Notes under the pieces: model-generated
What the model was told of the DNA's origin: nothing
What the model saw: the letters and a program-made list of their open reading frames with translations, nothing else
The model's database searches: none
Made by a program: the position numbers and the translations under genes
From: Termitomyces sp. T153
Lineage: Eukaryota; Basidiomycota; Agaricomycetes; Agaricales; Lyophyllaceae
Assembly: GCA_018296165.2 (NCBI GenBank)
Contig: JACKQL020000008.1
Coordinates: 62,001-126,000, forward strand
Length of the DNA stretch: 64,000 nt
Direction: 5' to 3'
Shown: piece after piece, positions 33,442 to 44,180 of the stretch
How the letters are laid out: the number at the start of each line of letters is the position of its first letter
Position numbering within the stretch: the first letter of the stretch is position 1

Positions 33442-35869
33442 TCATGCTGGCGTCTCGGATGCAATCAAATCCCGTGTGGTTCCGTTCACCCGGACTTCTG
33501 AGATGTCGTTCCTTAGAATCGCCTCGCTCACCATCGCATCTGCGGGGTGTGGGGGCTGGAAATTCAATCGTTGATGCTCGAGCTGCTCGGCGAATACTGT
33601 AGGGCTCGCTGACGCGGCAACAAAGCCAAGGAAGGGAGGTGATGGGTTGAGTGGGCGCGTACAAAACTCAGGATGAGCTTGCAAGCCCAGGAAGAAAGGA
33701 TGTTCTAATGGCGACGGTCGACGTATGTCATAGAAGTTTGGAAGAACAGAACACTCACCACGCAGCTCGAGGATCTGCATACGCTCTCCTTTCTCATCTT
33801 TACCGGAGAAGATCAAACCACTGTTTGTCAATTGATCAACGTACTTTGGGTTGACCTCGTATCTGTGCCTATGACGTTCCCAAATCTTGTCAGCCCCGCC
33901 ATAGAGCTTCCTGGCCTGGGACCAGGACTCGGTGCCCTCCTCGAACACAGTAGGCCGAAGACCTAGTCGCATTGTCCCACCCATGTGGGTTTTAGAGATT
34001 TCCGGCATAAAGATAATAAAGGGGTGTCGCGCATCAGCATCAAATTCTGATGAGGTCGCATCTAGAAGAGAGAGCGTCAAAAATGAAATGCAGAAGGATA
34101 AAACATAAGAGAGCTGGTACCGTGAATCTCGAGGACATGGCGTGCCCATTCTATGACAGCAAGCTGGAACCCAAGACATATACCCAGAAAAGGTGTTTTT
34201 TGTTCACGGGCGTATTTTATAGCTAATATCATACCCTCTGTGCCGCGATTACCAAATCCGCCAGGAACAAGAATACCACTACAAAGGTTCAGAAATTATT
34301 CCTTCACCGAAAGGACAATTTGCTCGTACCCGGCACCGACGACAGCTCGCCATGCATCATGATACTTAGCAGGATTGTTCTCTTGTGTTTCAGGCTCCAG
34401 GTCTGAAGACTCTACCCACTGTTGGAGTATCTGGATTGTCAAGTCCATCCAAACAAAAGGATATCAGAGGACGAACGTGGATGACGAGTTTTCGATGGAC
34501 ACGGAACGCAGAGTGCTCCAGTGATTTAATTACAGACATGTAAGAATCCTTCAAATCGGTATATTTTCCGACAAGCGCGATGGTGACGGTTTCAAATAAA
34601 CGCTCCTGCCTGCAGGACACTTAGAAAGGCTGAAGTTCTGGAATTCAATAACGTACCCAGATGTTAGGTCTTTCCATCTGTTTTCCAATGAAGCACCCTT
34701 GATCGCCATTTCCTTCGAAATCTGAATAGTGTCCAGTCGAAGACGTTTGCGAAGGAAATTAATGATTCCTTGTGATTTGAGGAGAAGAGGAACGTGGTAG
34801 ACAGATGATACATCATGAACACCAAACACTTGCTCGGACGAGACGTGACAGAACATGGAGATCTTGGTTTTTGTGGCAGGTTGGAGAGGTTGGGGAACAA
34901 GGAGACGGCAAGCGATCTAGAGAATGCTCAATAATTTGATTTCTCTACCAACAGATAGCGTACCAAGTCGGGAAGGAGGCCGAGTCCTCGTAAAGAGTGG
35001 ACCGTGGTTTGTGTAGGCTTCGTCTTCTGCTCTCCATGAAGGTCTGGAACCAATGAAACGTGAATCAGAGCAAAGTTCTCGTATCCAACGCGAAATTGAA
35101 ATTGTCGCATGGCCTCCACGAACGGAGCTGATTCAATGTCGCCGACGGTGCCACCAAGCTAATAGGGAGGGAGCAGATAATCAAGTAGTCCAAACCAATG
35201 AAAGAAGGTAAAACTGTACCTCGACGATGCAGACGTCTGGTTCTTCACCCGACTCATCGACAGGAATTTTCGCGACGCGTTCAATCCAATCCTGAATTGC
35301 ATTCGTGATGTGTGGGACGATCTAAAAGAGGTAAGCACAAAGTGAAACAGTCTCTTTCAAGCATACCTGAACCGTCTTTCCTAGATATTCGCCTTCTCTC
35401 TACAACTATAATCAACACGCGGAAGAGTACGGACTCTGGGGGCTCCTGACCTCCTTGTTAATGACATGTCTGTAGATTTTACCCGTTGTAATGTTGTTAT
35501 CACGCGACAAGGTCACATTGAGATAACGTTCGTAATTTCCCAAGTCCAAATCTACCTCCCCCCCGTCATTCAAGACATACACTTCGCCTGACAACATTTA
35601 TTGGCGATAACATTCTTCGTAGCTGTTCAATCATCTCACCATGCTCAGTCGGGGCCATAGTGCCAGCATCTATATTCATGTATGGATCAATCTTGATAGC
35701 GGTGACCTTCAATCCAGTAGTCTTCAAGAGCAGACCCGTGGATGAGGCTAACAAAGAATATCGACATTCTGAATACATTTTCGATACAATATAGGCCGGT
35801 GATCGTACCGATAACGCCCTTCCCGATCCCACTAACAACGCCTCCAGAGACGAGGATGTACTTGGTCAT
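33442..35869 (-). CDS. CTP synthase
   Basis: Makes CTP from UTP using ATP and glutamine, in the cytosol. Twelve exons predicted: 35869-35809, 35747-35640, 35587-35451, 35399-35367, 35321-35220, 35158-34964, 34916-34657, 34609-34477, 34418-34330, 34278-34121, 34061-33759, 33704-33442; all junctions are GT..AG and keep frame, giving 613 residues, the usual length for fungi (about 560-620). N-terminal synthetase: [20 protein letters not shown] (P-loop-like), [33 protein letters not shown]. The glutaminase domain has GICLGFQLA (catalytic Cys), and [12 protein letters not shown] (catalytic His and Glu). The 33-base exon 4 ([11 protein letters not shown]) is very small. Length, motifs and frame all argue for a working gene. 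The tail after the glutaminase domain (about 60 residues) is family-variable. Confidence 0.95.
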
Positions 35870-35962
35870 GATAGTTCGGGGAAGTCAAATTTGGCGTGCA
35901 AAGAAATTTTGCTATTAGAAAAGCAGAAGCAAATAGCGGCATAGCCACACAATCTCGAGATT

Positions 35963-35989
35963 GTCATGACCAATTCAATTGGTCATGAC
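35963..35989. promoter_or_regulatory. Perfect 13-bp inverted repeat with CCAAT boxes
   Basis: GTCATGACCAATT at 35963-35975, one spacer base, then its exact reverse complement AATTGGTCATGAC at 35977-35989. It lies about 95 bases upstream of the CTP synthase ATG and contains CCAAT facing both ways. It could bind the HAP/CBF complex or a dimeric factor, or form a hairpin in the 5' UTR. Short direct repeats of GCTTCAAAGCTTCAA follow at about 36010-36040. Confidence 0.55.
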
Positions 35990-36731
35990 GATTCTTGTTT
36001 GATTCTCTTCAAAGCTTCAAGCTTCAAAGCTTCAACTTCCATTAATGAGTAGAGTCATTGGGAAAAAGCCTTGGGACAACATTTTTTTCACAGATATTAC
36101 CCGTATTTGTCAAGTTTGGCTATCTTTGATTTGTGAGAGGATGATGACACCAAGACTTTTATTATGTAGTATAAGTTCGTATCGATTTTTCTAAGGACCG
36201 TGCGTAAATACAAGTTCCGTAATGGCATACATAGGACGCGATCGGACCTTGGCTGTTCCACTTATCTATCAGTATTTTGTCTATCTTTTGAGTTGCCGGC
36301 CGTTGTCCTTCATACTGATTTTTAATTTACGTCTTCACTAAGACTTGGTTTACAAGTTACTGCTCGTGCGCGTGATCGCTTACTGCTGACTCTTACTAGT
36401 ATTTAAGCGGCTCCGCTGCCTGCTCGTGACTTTCATTGGATAAGTTGTGTCTAACCCCTTCCTTTCCCCCCCCTTATTGCGATCATGCTTTGGTAATTTA
36501 CGAAAGAGAAAGGAAAGAATCGGAACAAGGCACTGGGTATCAATTTGAAGCTGTTTAGAGTACTTTGCGCAGGCGATCGAAGGTCGAGACGCAGGTAAGT
36601 ACCCTTTGACTACGACTCTCTCTTATAAAGTTTGGTACCATAAGAAATAGCGCAGACCTCACGAGTTCTTTGAAGTCTGCAGGCACGCACAGCTCACAGT
36701 GTCACCAACCTCAATAAAACAAGCATGCTTC
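35990..36731 (+). promoter_or_regulatory. F-box gene promoter and leader, with a 5' UTR intron
   Basis: Shared spacer between CTP synthase (-) and the F-box gene (+). A TATTTAAG box at about 36401 is followed by a C/T-rich stretch (about 36455-36475), as often found at fungal transcription starts. A predicted 61-base leader intron runs 36595-36655 (GTAAGT..GCAG). Confidence 0.5.
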
Positions 36732-38034
36732 ATGGAAACTTTGCCATTCAAACTCCTAGACAGGATCGTGGACTATCTATCTGAACCCTCCGACTGGAAG
36801 TCTTGTTCGCTCACTCGGATCGTGTGGCGTGTACCGGCACAAATTCGCATCTTTCGTCATTGCTACGCGGAGAGAAGTTACCGATGCATTCGCTTACACC
36901 ACACCCTTTTCCAGTCACCTCACCTCGGCAGTTACATTCGTTATCCCTCCTTCAAAGTTGGACATGTCCTAGATGCCCAGACCGTCTCAGCCATACTGTC
37001 CTTCTGCAAATACGTCAAAAGGCTCGTCATCATCTGTGGAAATTCGACTTGGTCAAGTAGCCAGCCTATGAACTTTGTGATATTCTTTACAAGTCGGTTT
37101 TTTCCGTTCTTCATGAAAAGGACCTTGTCTCTTTTTGGCTTGAAAACTGTTCTTTTGCAATTGCGGATCCACAGGACATGTTCACGCGCGCTTCCTCCAT
37201 GAAAAACTTTTATATCTCGGAGAAGTTCACGGGTCGTCCTTTCGATAATCGTCCTTCGAAGGAAACTTTGAAGAGGACGAAGCTTAAGACCCTCACGATA
37301 AATATCACTATAGAGAGCTCATTACTCGCCGAGTGGCTATGCAATCCTCTCTGTAGCATCGACTTAAGTGATCTCTCTTACCTCAGAATCGAATATGACC
37401 CAGACTATAACAACCACATCATCAGCATAATTTTGAGGCTTTTGAAGCTTGTTTGTAGCTCAGTGACAGACGCTTTCATTCAGAGATGTAAAAGTATGTG
37501 TTTTTTTGATGTGCTTTCCTCTCTTGCGAATCCTGGTAATGATCAGAGGAGCTCCGAGCTCCTGGGATACCCTTTACTTTCCGACACAATCCCTGTATTC
37601 GTCGCCTCGGTCTGACACTCACTCCTTATGTCGTATGGGAACCAAGGAAATGCCCGCCAATGTGGGTTGAGTCGTCAATTCTCCAGCTTGCAAAACCCAG
37701 CCCTATTGAGGAGCTCATATTCGAGTTGGAAATATCTAATCACTCACTGGAAGCTCTCCTAGGCGATCCGCTATCAGGTATCATGCCACACACCGGTCGG
37801 GCTCGCACGGCATCCTTCCTCACTAAAAAGTCCTTTCCCGCCCTACGAAGAGTCAAAATTACAACACGTCTCCCCTGGAATCGACTACACGTTCATCAGA
37901 TAATTGGGCGGCGAGAGATGAATGGTATGAATATGAAATGGGCCTTCATAGTATCTGATGTATACCATTGGTCTGTGCTGAGTAAGGGGGAGATATTGGA
38001 GGAAGAGGGTCAGGGTTCAAACATTTCCACCTGA
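36732..38034 (+). CDS. F-box protein (gene model uncertain)
   Basis: Substrate adaptor of an SCF ubiquitin ligase. The F-box is at the very start: METLPFKLLDRIVDYLSEPSDWKSC ... LTRIVWRVPAQ; the ATG at 36732 is used because upstream codons in frame offer only GTG. The rest looks like the LRR-like or beta-rich C-terminal part of agaricomycete F-box proteins (SDLSYLRIEY, EELIFELEISNHSLEALLGD, FPALRRVKITTRL). A good intron at 37497-37549 (GTATGT..ATCAG, 53 bases) joins the frame at 37178-37496 to that of 37550-38034. Between about 37030 and 37066 the frame moves (from ..VIICGNS to AYELCDILYKSVF..) without a canonical intron. So it is either a non-canonical intron, a sequence error, or an early pseudogene. 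Many such genes exist in agaricomycetes; its target is unknown. Confidence 0.6.
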
Positions 38035-38114
38035 TCCTGACAAAGTAATGCAGCATTTACTGTAATGAGCTATGGTCCATGCCTTTGGCACAGGCCTGTA
38101 GCTCTTGCTACATT

Positions 38115-38410
38115 CCAGACCTAACCTCACTTTGTTTGGTTAGGTCCTCAATATTCTAACTCAATGCTGAGATCCAGACCTAACCTCACTTTGTTTGGTT
38201 AGGTCCTCAATATTCTAACTCAATGCTGAGATCCAGACCCAACCTCACTTTGTTTGGTTAGGTTCTTGATATCATAATTCAATGCTGAGATCCAGACCCA
38301 ACCTCACTTTGTTTGGTTAGGTCCTTGATATTATACACAAAGCTGAGATCCAGACCTAACCTCACTTGATTTGGTTAGGTCCTTGTATTTCATTAACTCA
38401 ATGTTGCTGA
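38115..38410. repeat. Five 59-bp tandem repeats, each with a hairpin
   Basis: Units start at 38115, 38174, 38233, 38292 and 38350. Each carries CCTAACCTCACTTTGTTTGG then TTAGG: an inverted repeat CCTAACC..GGTTAGG (GACCTAACC/GGTTAGGTC in the first units) around an 11-12 base loop, followed by TCCTCAATATTCTAACTCAA or variants. The fifth has CACTTGATTTGG. It lies just beyond the F-box gene, on the 3' side of a Helitron helicase remnant. Confidence 0.85.
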
Positions 38411-38678
38411 GGTTTTACAATTTAATGCTGAAATCTTATATATAAACAAATCATGTATTTATATTACATCACCAACAAAATACTACAATGTCCACTGATA
38501 TATATGGGAGATGCTGAAAATCATAAAAAATAGTATTAACAAAGTAAATATTTGAAATGTCACACTTATCTTTGTAAACTATTGAGGATATCTATACTTC
38601 ACTGTCAGACTATATACATTACATGCTGACATTCACAGAGGTTAGCAACTTATTGTTTCAATCCATCAAAAGTCACAC
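38411..38678. other. AT-rich spacer, nothing recognised
   Basis: CpG-poor DNA between the hairpin repeats and the Helitron helicase remnant; could be the Helitron 3' non-coding end. Confidence 0.4.
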
Positions 38679-40138
38679 TTATATTTGTAAATCATTGAGA
38701 ATTTCTTGATAGACAATATTTGCAGTCTTTCTTGATGTGTTTTCTGGGTCTAAAATGACTTTGATACAATCTCCTGATGTGCATTGAGAAAGTGCAACAT
38801 AAAGTTGGCCATGTGCAAAAACACCTGATTGAAGGTCCAATCCAATATGCTTGACTGATTGACCCTGAGACTTGTTGATGTCATAGCAAAGGCCAATCAA
38901 ACTGGGAATTGTCTCCTGCACAATGGAATTGGCAAATCCTCTTCAGAGACATCCATGTTGATTCTTAGAATCAAAACAATTGATCCTGCAAACTTGGCAT
39001 CCCCACTGATGATCCAACATCTGAGAACTCTAGTGCTGATGTGGGTGACAATCATTCTTGTCCCATTGCAAAGTCCTTTAGTTGTATCCAGATTCCTGAG
39101 CAGCATGACAGGAACACCAATCTTCAGAGCCAATTTAGCTAAAGGCAAATTACTGGCTTTCAAGGAGTTGAGGTATTCCATTGGACACCATATCAGGTCA
39201 TTAACATTTCAATCATGAGACATGACAGAGTCTGCACTCTGCATAACCTTCTCTTCTCCTGGATATCTCTGCAGAACCTCTGAGTTGATATGCTCTATAT
39301 CAGAGTTCTTGCCAGAAAGAATGGTCCAGTCCAGGTAATACTGATCATCTTAATAGTGATTAATATGAGGATAAGTGGAAGAGATCAATACTGTGATAGA
39401 ACTGTCATCACAGATCATAGTTGCAGGAAGTTGTACTATTTCTCCAGGCCCAAGATTTTTTCCAGCACCAACATCTAATAACCATGCTGCATGAGCAACA
39501 TTATCAGGAGTCTGATCCAATCTCATGTTTTGAACCAAGTAGTGAACTTGAATCTGATCCCAAAGTCTTCCTCTTTTGAGTGAAGCAGCAATCATCTGCT
39601 GCCTGAGTCCCCAGTGAATAACTGGAAGAGTTTGCCAAAAATCTCCTCCAAACACCACAGTCACTCCACCAAAAGGAACATCTTTTTCCAGGATGTCTCT
39701 CAACCCTTGATCCACAGAGTCAATGGCATTTTTGTGTTGCATTGGGACTTCATCCCAGATGATGACTTTGGTCTGGAGTAAGAGTTGAGACAACTGAGTT
39801 CCTCTTTTGATATTGGCAATGGATGTATCCAGAGCAGGAATGGGGATTTTGAACCTTGAATGTGCAGTTCTACCACCCTCCAGCAATAAGGCAGCAATCC
39901 CAGATGATGCTACACATAATGCCACATCTCCATTGGACCAAACAGTAGAAGCCAAAGTGTTGCAGACAAATGTTTTGCCACATCCACCTGCACTGTGAAT
40001 GAATATCATCTTGCCCTTGTTGTCCACAGAGTTCATAACTTCAATGAAGGCCCCCAGTTGGTCACCATTAAACCTGGCCTTGTTTTCATTCACCCTTTTC
40101 TTCAACTCCTCAACATCATAATCTGTTTCTTCTTGCAA
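38679..40138 (-). pseudogene. Helitron helicase (Pif1-like), decayed 3' half
   Basis: C-terminal part of a rolling-circle transposon RepHel protein, the helicase. The frame at 40138-39350 has Walker A HSAGGCGKTF, CVASSGIAALLL, the Walker B variant VIIWDEVPMQHK, and GGDFWQTLPVI, all typical of Pif1-like Helitron helicases. After several stops at about 39350-39180, the end is still visible in frames 39181-38897 (VPVMLLRNLDTTKGLCNGTRMIV) and 38921-38679 (INKSQGQSVKHIGLDL, GQLYVALSQCTS). The Rep nuclease domain is not in the window. It abuts the LINE at about 40200. Dead element. Confidence 0.85.
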
Positions 40139-40203
40139 AAGTCTATTTCCTAAAATTGTTTGATCAGTCCTAGAGTCAATTCTCTATACAATGGCTGACT
40201 GAC

Positions 40204-41936
40204 TTGGAATTACATTCCAAACTTGTTGAGGTCTGGCATGTTACCTTCAATTACCATGTCATTAATGCATATGTCAGGTGTGCACCACACATCTGCTGCA
40301 TACAGCATCTTTGGTGTGATGACTGCCTCATAAAGCCTTCTTGCCAAGTACCCCTCCATTGCCCCATTCACTTTCACCAACCTCCTTATTTCCAATGTGG
40401 CTGCCATGCCCTTTTCTTGTGCATCTGCTGCATGTTCTTGAAAACATAGCTCTGGTTCACCAGTACTTCAAGAAACTTGTAAACTGCTTCTACCTTGGAT
40501 GGTTGGTTGTGCCACTGGTCTGGCCTTCTGCCCCCCAGTCAGATCCCTCTCTCTCCTTCTGAAGAAACCCACCCTCACAAACTTATGTATCTCATATATT
40601 GAAAAGTGCTGTTCTGCTCACTGTCTGGGCCCTCCCTCTCTTCCCATCAGCACCTCCACCTTCCTCAGCACCTCCATCATGTCCTTTCCCTCCACTGCTA
40701 CTACTATGATGTCTGCAAGTGAGGATGCAAGCTTGCCCTCTGTTTCCCTTGCCCCTTCAATTTGGTCAGCATTGTAGAAGTTATAGCACATGCCTGACAT
40801 GTTGTAACCCTGATCTAGGCCAATATCCACCAGAATTGTCACCAAGGTGTAGTTGTCAAAGGCAATGACTGTTTTCCTACCCCTTAGCTTGTCCTCAAAC
40901 CAGTCTACCACCTTTTCCAGGACACCCCTCTTCTTCATGTTATGGATCAACATTTCTGGCACACTGTTGGGGAATGCTCCCGCTTGACATCCAGAAAGAC
41001 TGCAACCACCTCTTTGTTTTGCCTCCATGCATCCTTCATAAAAGTGGTAAGCTTGTGTAGCAAATATGTAAATGACCTTTCAGATCACCTCTTGAGCTGG
41101 TTCTTTGGCCTGCAAAGTAAGTTAGTTTGTTCTTCATGCATGCTAAGAAAACTTTTGCTATAGTATCCAGCAGTGCTATTGGTCAGTATGCATTTGGGTT
41201 TCTGTAGTCATCTCTGCCAAGCTTGCAGATGTCAACCATCTCAAAGGTCTTCCATCTCTGGATAAGTTTCTAATTCCAGTAATGCTCTGAAGATAGGTCT
41301 GAGATATGACACCAACATGTATCTTGTTTTCATGATTGCAATGTTGAGTATCCCACTAATGTCTGGCACCTTGTGAAGCTTTAGTTTGACCCACAGTTGT
41401 GTATATTTTCTTGTTTGTGATTGTTGTCCACTCAAAGGCCTGTTCTGGGTACCTGTAGTCCTTGTCCTCCAGGACACCTGCATCTTCTGAGGCATCATAG
41501 AAGAAAGCTTGGTGAAACAATCTTGTCTTATCCTCATTCTCTTCTACTAGCTTCATTCTTCCATTCATGTCTTCTTTCAGCACAGGTATGCATGCACTCC
41601 CACCTTCTCTTGGCAGTTCCATTACAAAGTCTTTTGCCTTCCATACTGACTCCTTTGACACCTCATCTAACCACTCCTTCCACTGCCATCTTTTTGTGTC
41701 TTTGATTGCTTGGAAGTAGTCATTGTGGGCCTGCTTGAAGTGCTTGTGTGCAGGGTGTTCAGTAAGTCTAGCCAGTCTCTTTGACACCCTCCCTAAATAT
41801 CTGACTCTGCTCCTCACAAGGGTTAGCTCCTTGATCCACCACCACTTGGTGTATGGCAACTTCTTCCTCTTTGGAACCATACATTTGGCATAACTCACTA
41901 GTGCAATCATGACCTGGTCCAGTTATTGCTCTATCT
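40204..41936 (-). pseudogene. LINE ORF2 reverse transcriptase (3' half of split LINE)
   Basis: Non-LTR retrotransposon polymerase. The frame 41910-41356 starts at the gypsy A insertion and reads LDQVMIALVSYAKCMVPKRKKLPYTKWWWI, the linker between endonuclease and RT. RT blocks are at 41028-40618: QAGAFPNSVPEMLIHNMKKR, LRGRKTVIAFDN, and GMCYNFYNADQIE. The tail contains MEGYLARRLYEAVI and PKMLYAADVWC (40350-40280), typical of fungal LINEs. Stops abound at 41240-41030 and 40600-40410. It continues across the gypsy insertion into 56762-59815. Confidence 0.8.
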
Positions 41937-42696
41937 TGTCAGGTTCTACTGACGACAGGGGCTCAGCTACACTGGCAAATCCTTACTAGGCAGACATGAT
42001 GTCCTGTGCTTATAACCTAGTGCTCTGGAGTTGACATGGAGTGGAGAGACTTGCAAGGGGAAGCTAAGGAGAGTGGTCCAAGCAAGTCTGGAGTGGTCTG
42101 GGGGAGTCTAAGACCCAGTGTATTAACGTTGGGCTTGGGCAGGCATCAGGAACAAGTTTGTAAGCATGTAAATAGATTGCAGGGTAGATGGAGGCTTTGC
42201 TAGGGATGGGGGCAGAGCTGGAGTTTGATGGGGGATCAATTAAGACTTGATGGGTTTGGGGCCAAGGGAAGAGCAAGGTTCAGAGTTGTTGTAAGAATGT
42301 TCAGGGTTTGTAGCACATGCACAGAGTTTGTACTGACATTGAAGATGGAAAGAACTTAGGGAAACAAATGAAATAGGGACAATCAAGATGAGATGGAGAC
42401 AAGATGAGATGAGACAGAGAAGAAATAGATTCAAGATTAAAGATAGAAATAGAGACAGAAAGAAACACAAGACATGAGAGACCAGTTAATGCAATATCAA
42501 GACTGGAGTATGAGGAGTTACTCTATGACTTATATACTGACTACTGGATAGCTCCAGAGGACAGCAGGCATGGTGGTGGGACTCAACAGGGCTGCATAGG
42601 GTTGATGGGTGTTGGGTATGATCAAGGGGCAGGCTGCAGTGGTATTCTGATGGGATCAGCTGGGGACACGGGCTGCTCTGGGATCATTATGATGTC
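41937..42696 (-). repeat. Gypsy A 3' LTR, U3-truncated
   Basis: Colinear with 55719-56480 of the right LTR from TGTCAGGTTCTACTGACGAC onwards. Similarity stops near 42696, where the sequence turns directly into the pol 3' end. About 280 bases of U3 and the polypurine tract are thus missing. Differences from the right LTR are mainly at former CpGs (for example TATTAACGTTGGG against TATTAACATTGGG). Confidence 0.75.
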
Positions 42697-44175
42697 TTCA
42701 GAGTTTCCAAGTGTTGTCCTCAGGTCCATAGCTCTTCCAATGGACCAAGTATTGGGGTCGGCCACAGACCACATGGAAGTTGAGAATTTAGTTGACCTCA
42801 TAGTGATATTTGTCCTCAACTTCGACAGGGGGTGGTCAGCTATGCATTGGCTGGGGAAGGGGTCTGGAGTGTGTTTTTTGAGGAGTTGGATGTGGAACAC
42901 AGAGTGGAGGCCCTTCAAGCCCAGAGGTAGGTCTAGCTTGTAGGCATGCATGAAGACCTTCTGGAGGACTTTGAAAGGGCCAAAACATTTATAATCAAGC
43001 TTGACAGAGGGCCTCTGAGTCTTGAGATTTCATCAATCAAGCCAGACCAAGGTGCTGGGGGGCCAGTCAGGAGTTGGTTTGCATCAGGCATCAGCATGCT
43101 TGGAGTAGGCTTGATTGGCAGTGTCAATCTCATCCCAGAGGAACTGGTGAAGAGATCAGAGGTCCTCAGCAACTTTGTGGGTGATGTGGGAAGGGATATC
43201 CTTGAGGGATAGCATAAGCTATGGGTTGTAGCCTTTGTTGGCATAGAAGGGGGAAACTCTGGTGGCAGAGTGAGGCATATTGTTGTAGGTAAACTCAGCG
43301 AGGGGGAGTTCTGTGTGCCAGTCATTCTGTAAATAGTTAACATAGAGGCAGAGATACTGTTCCAACATCTAGTTTACTCATTTTGTTTGTCTGTCAGTTT
43401 CTAGGTGGTAGGTGGTGGAGAGATTAGTTTTGATTTTGAGTGCTTTGCATAGCAATTGCCAAAAGCGAGATATGAACAGAGGTCCATGGTTGGAGACAAT
43501 GTTGTCTGAGAGTCCATGCTTGGAGAATACATGTTTGAGAAATAGTTTGGTGAACTCCAGAGCATTGTTGGTGGTGTGGCAGGGGATGAAGAGGGCTTGC
43601 TTAGTGAGGCAGCAGACAACAATGAGGATTGCATTGAAACCTTCAGAGTTGGGGAGTTTGACAATATGATCCATTGATATTGAGGACCAGGGGTGTCAGC
43701 CAACAAGGAGGGGCTTCAATAACCTGTGGGGGCAGTGGCGGGGTACCTTAGCTCAGAGACAAGGTTCGCAGGCCCTTATGTATCATGTGACATCCTTCTT
43801 CATTCCTGGCCAAAAGTAAGTCTGGAAGATGAGTTGAAGGGTCTTACAAATTCCTGGGTGTTCCCAGAGCTTGTGGTTATAGTGTTGCCAGAGTATGTTG
43901 AGGCAAATAGACTTGTGGTCTGGAGCATAAATTCATCCACTCTGGAGCAGGAGGTGGTGGTCCAGAGACAGTGTGAAGGGGTTCTTGGCATTCAATTCAT
44001 CGACAGAATTGTTGTGGGGGTCATGCTGGGTAAAGAAAGGGTCTGGAAGTGAGTTTCTGATTTGATGGAGGATCCCTTCTTCATTTAAAATCAGCACAGC
44101 ATGTAGATGTTCAGGAGGGATTACCACTTGATGGTTGAATGCATTCCATTCAGCTTTCCATTTGGCTTCAAACAA
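42697..44175 (-). pseudogene. Gypsy A integrase and chromodomain region
   Basis: Inserts the element DNA into the genome. The core block MDHIVKLPNSEGFNAILIVV with FLKHVFSKHGLSDNIVSNHG is at 43674-43480 (RDRG-type Asp changed to Asn in NHG). The upstream frame 44175-43933 and 43991-43800 represents the zinc-binding N-terminus region. The C-terminal frames 43343-42933 and 42951-42697 include KLDLPLGLKGLHSVFHIQLL, the usual beta-barrel before a chromodomain (which would target heterochromatin). The end is cut off at the LTR junction. Confidence 0.75.
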
Positions 44176-44180
44176 TTTTT

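Noticed and set aside
27253..38034. A biosynthetic or defence gene cluster
   Set aside because: The genes are unrelated housekeeping functions on alternating strands; nothing suggests a shared pathway.
38115..38410. CRISPR array or telomeric repeat (TTAGG words)
   Set aside because: Units are contiguous without unique spacers, there are only five, and the organism is a eukaryote; TTAGG occurs only as part of the hairpin stem.
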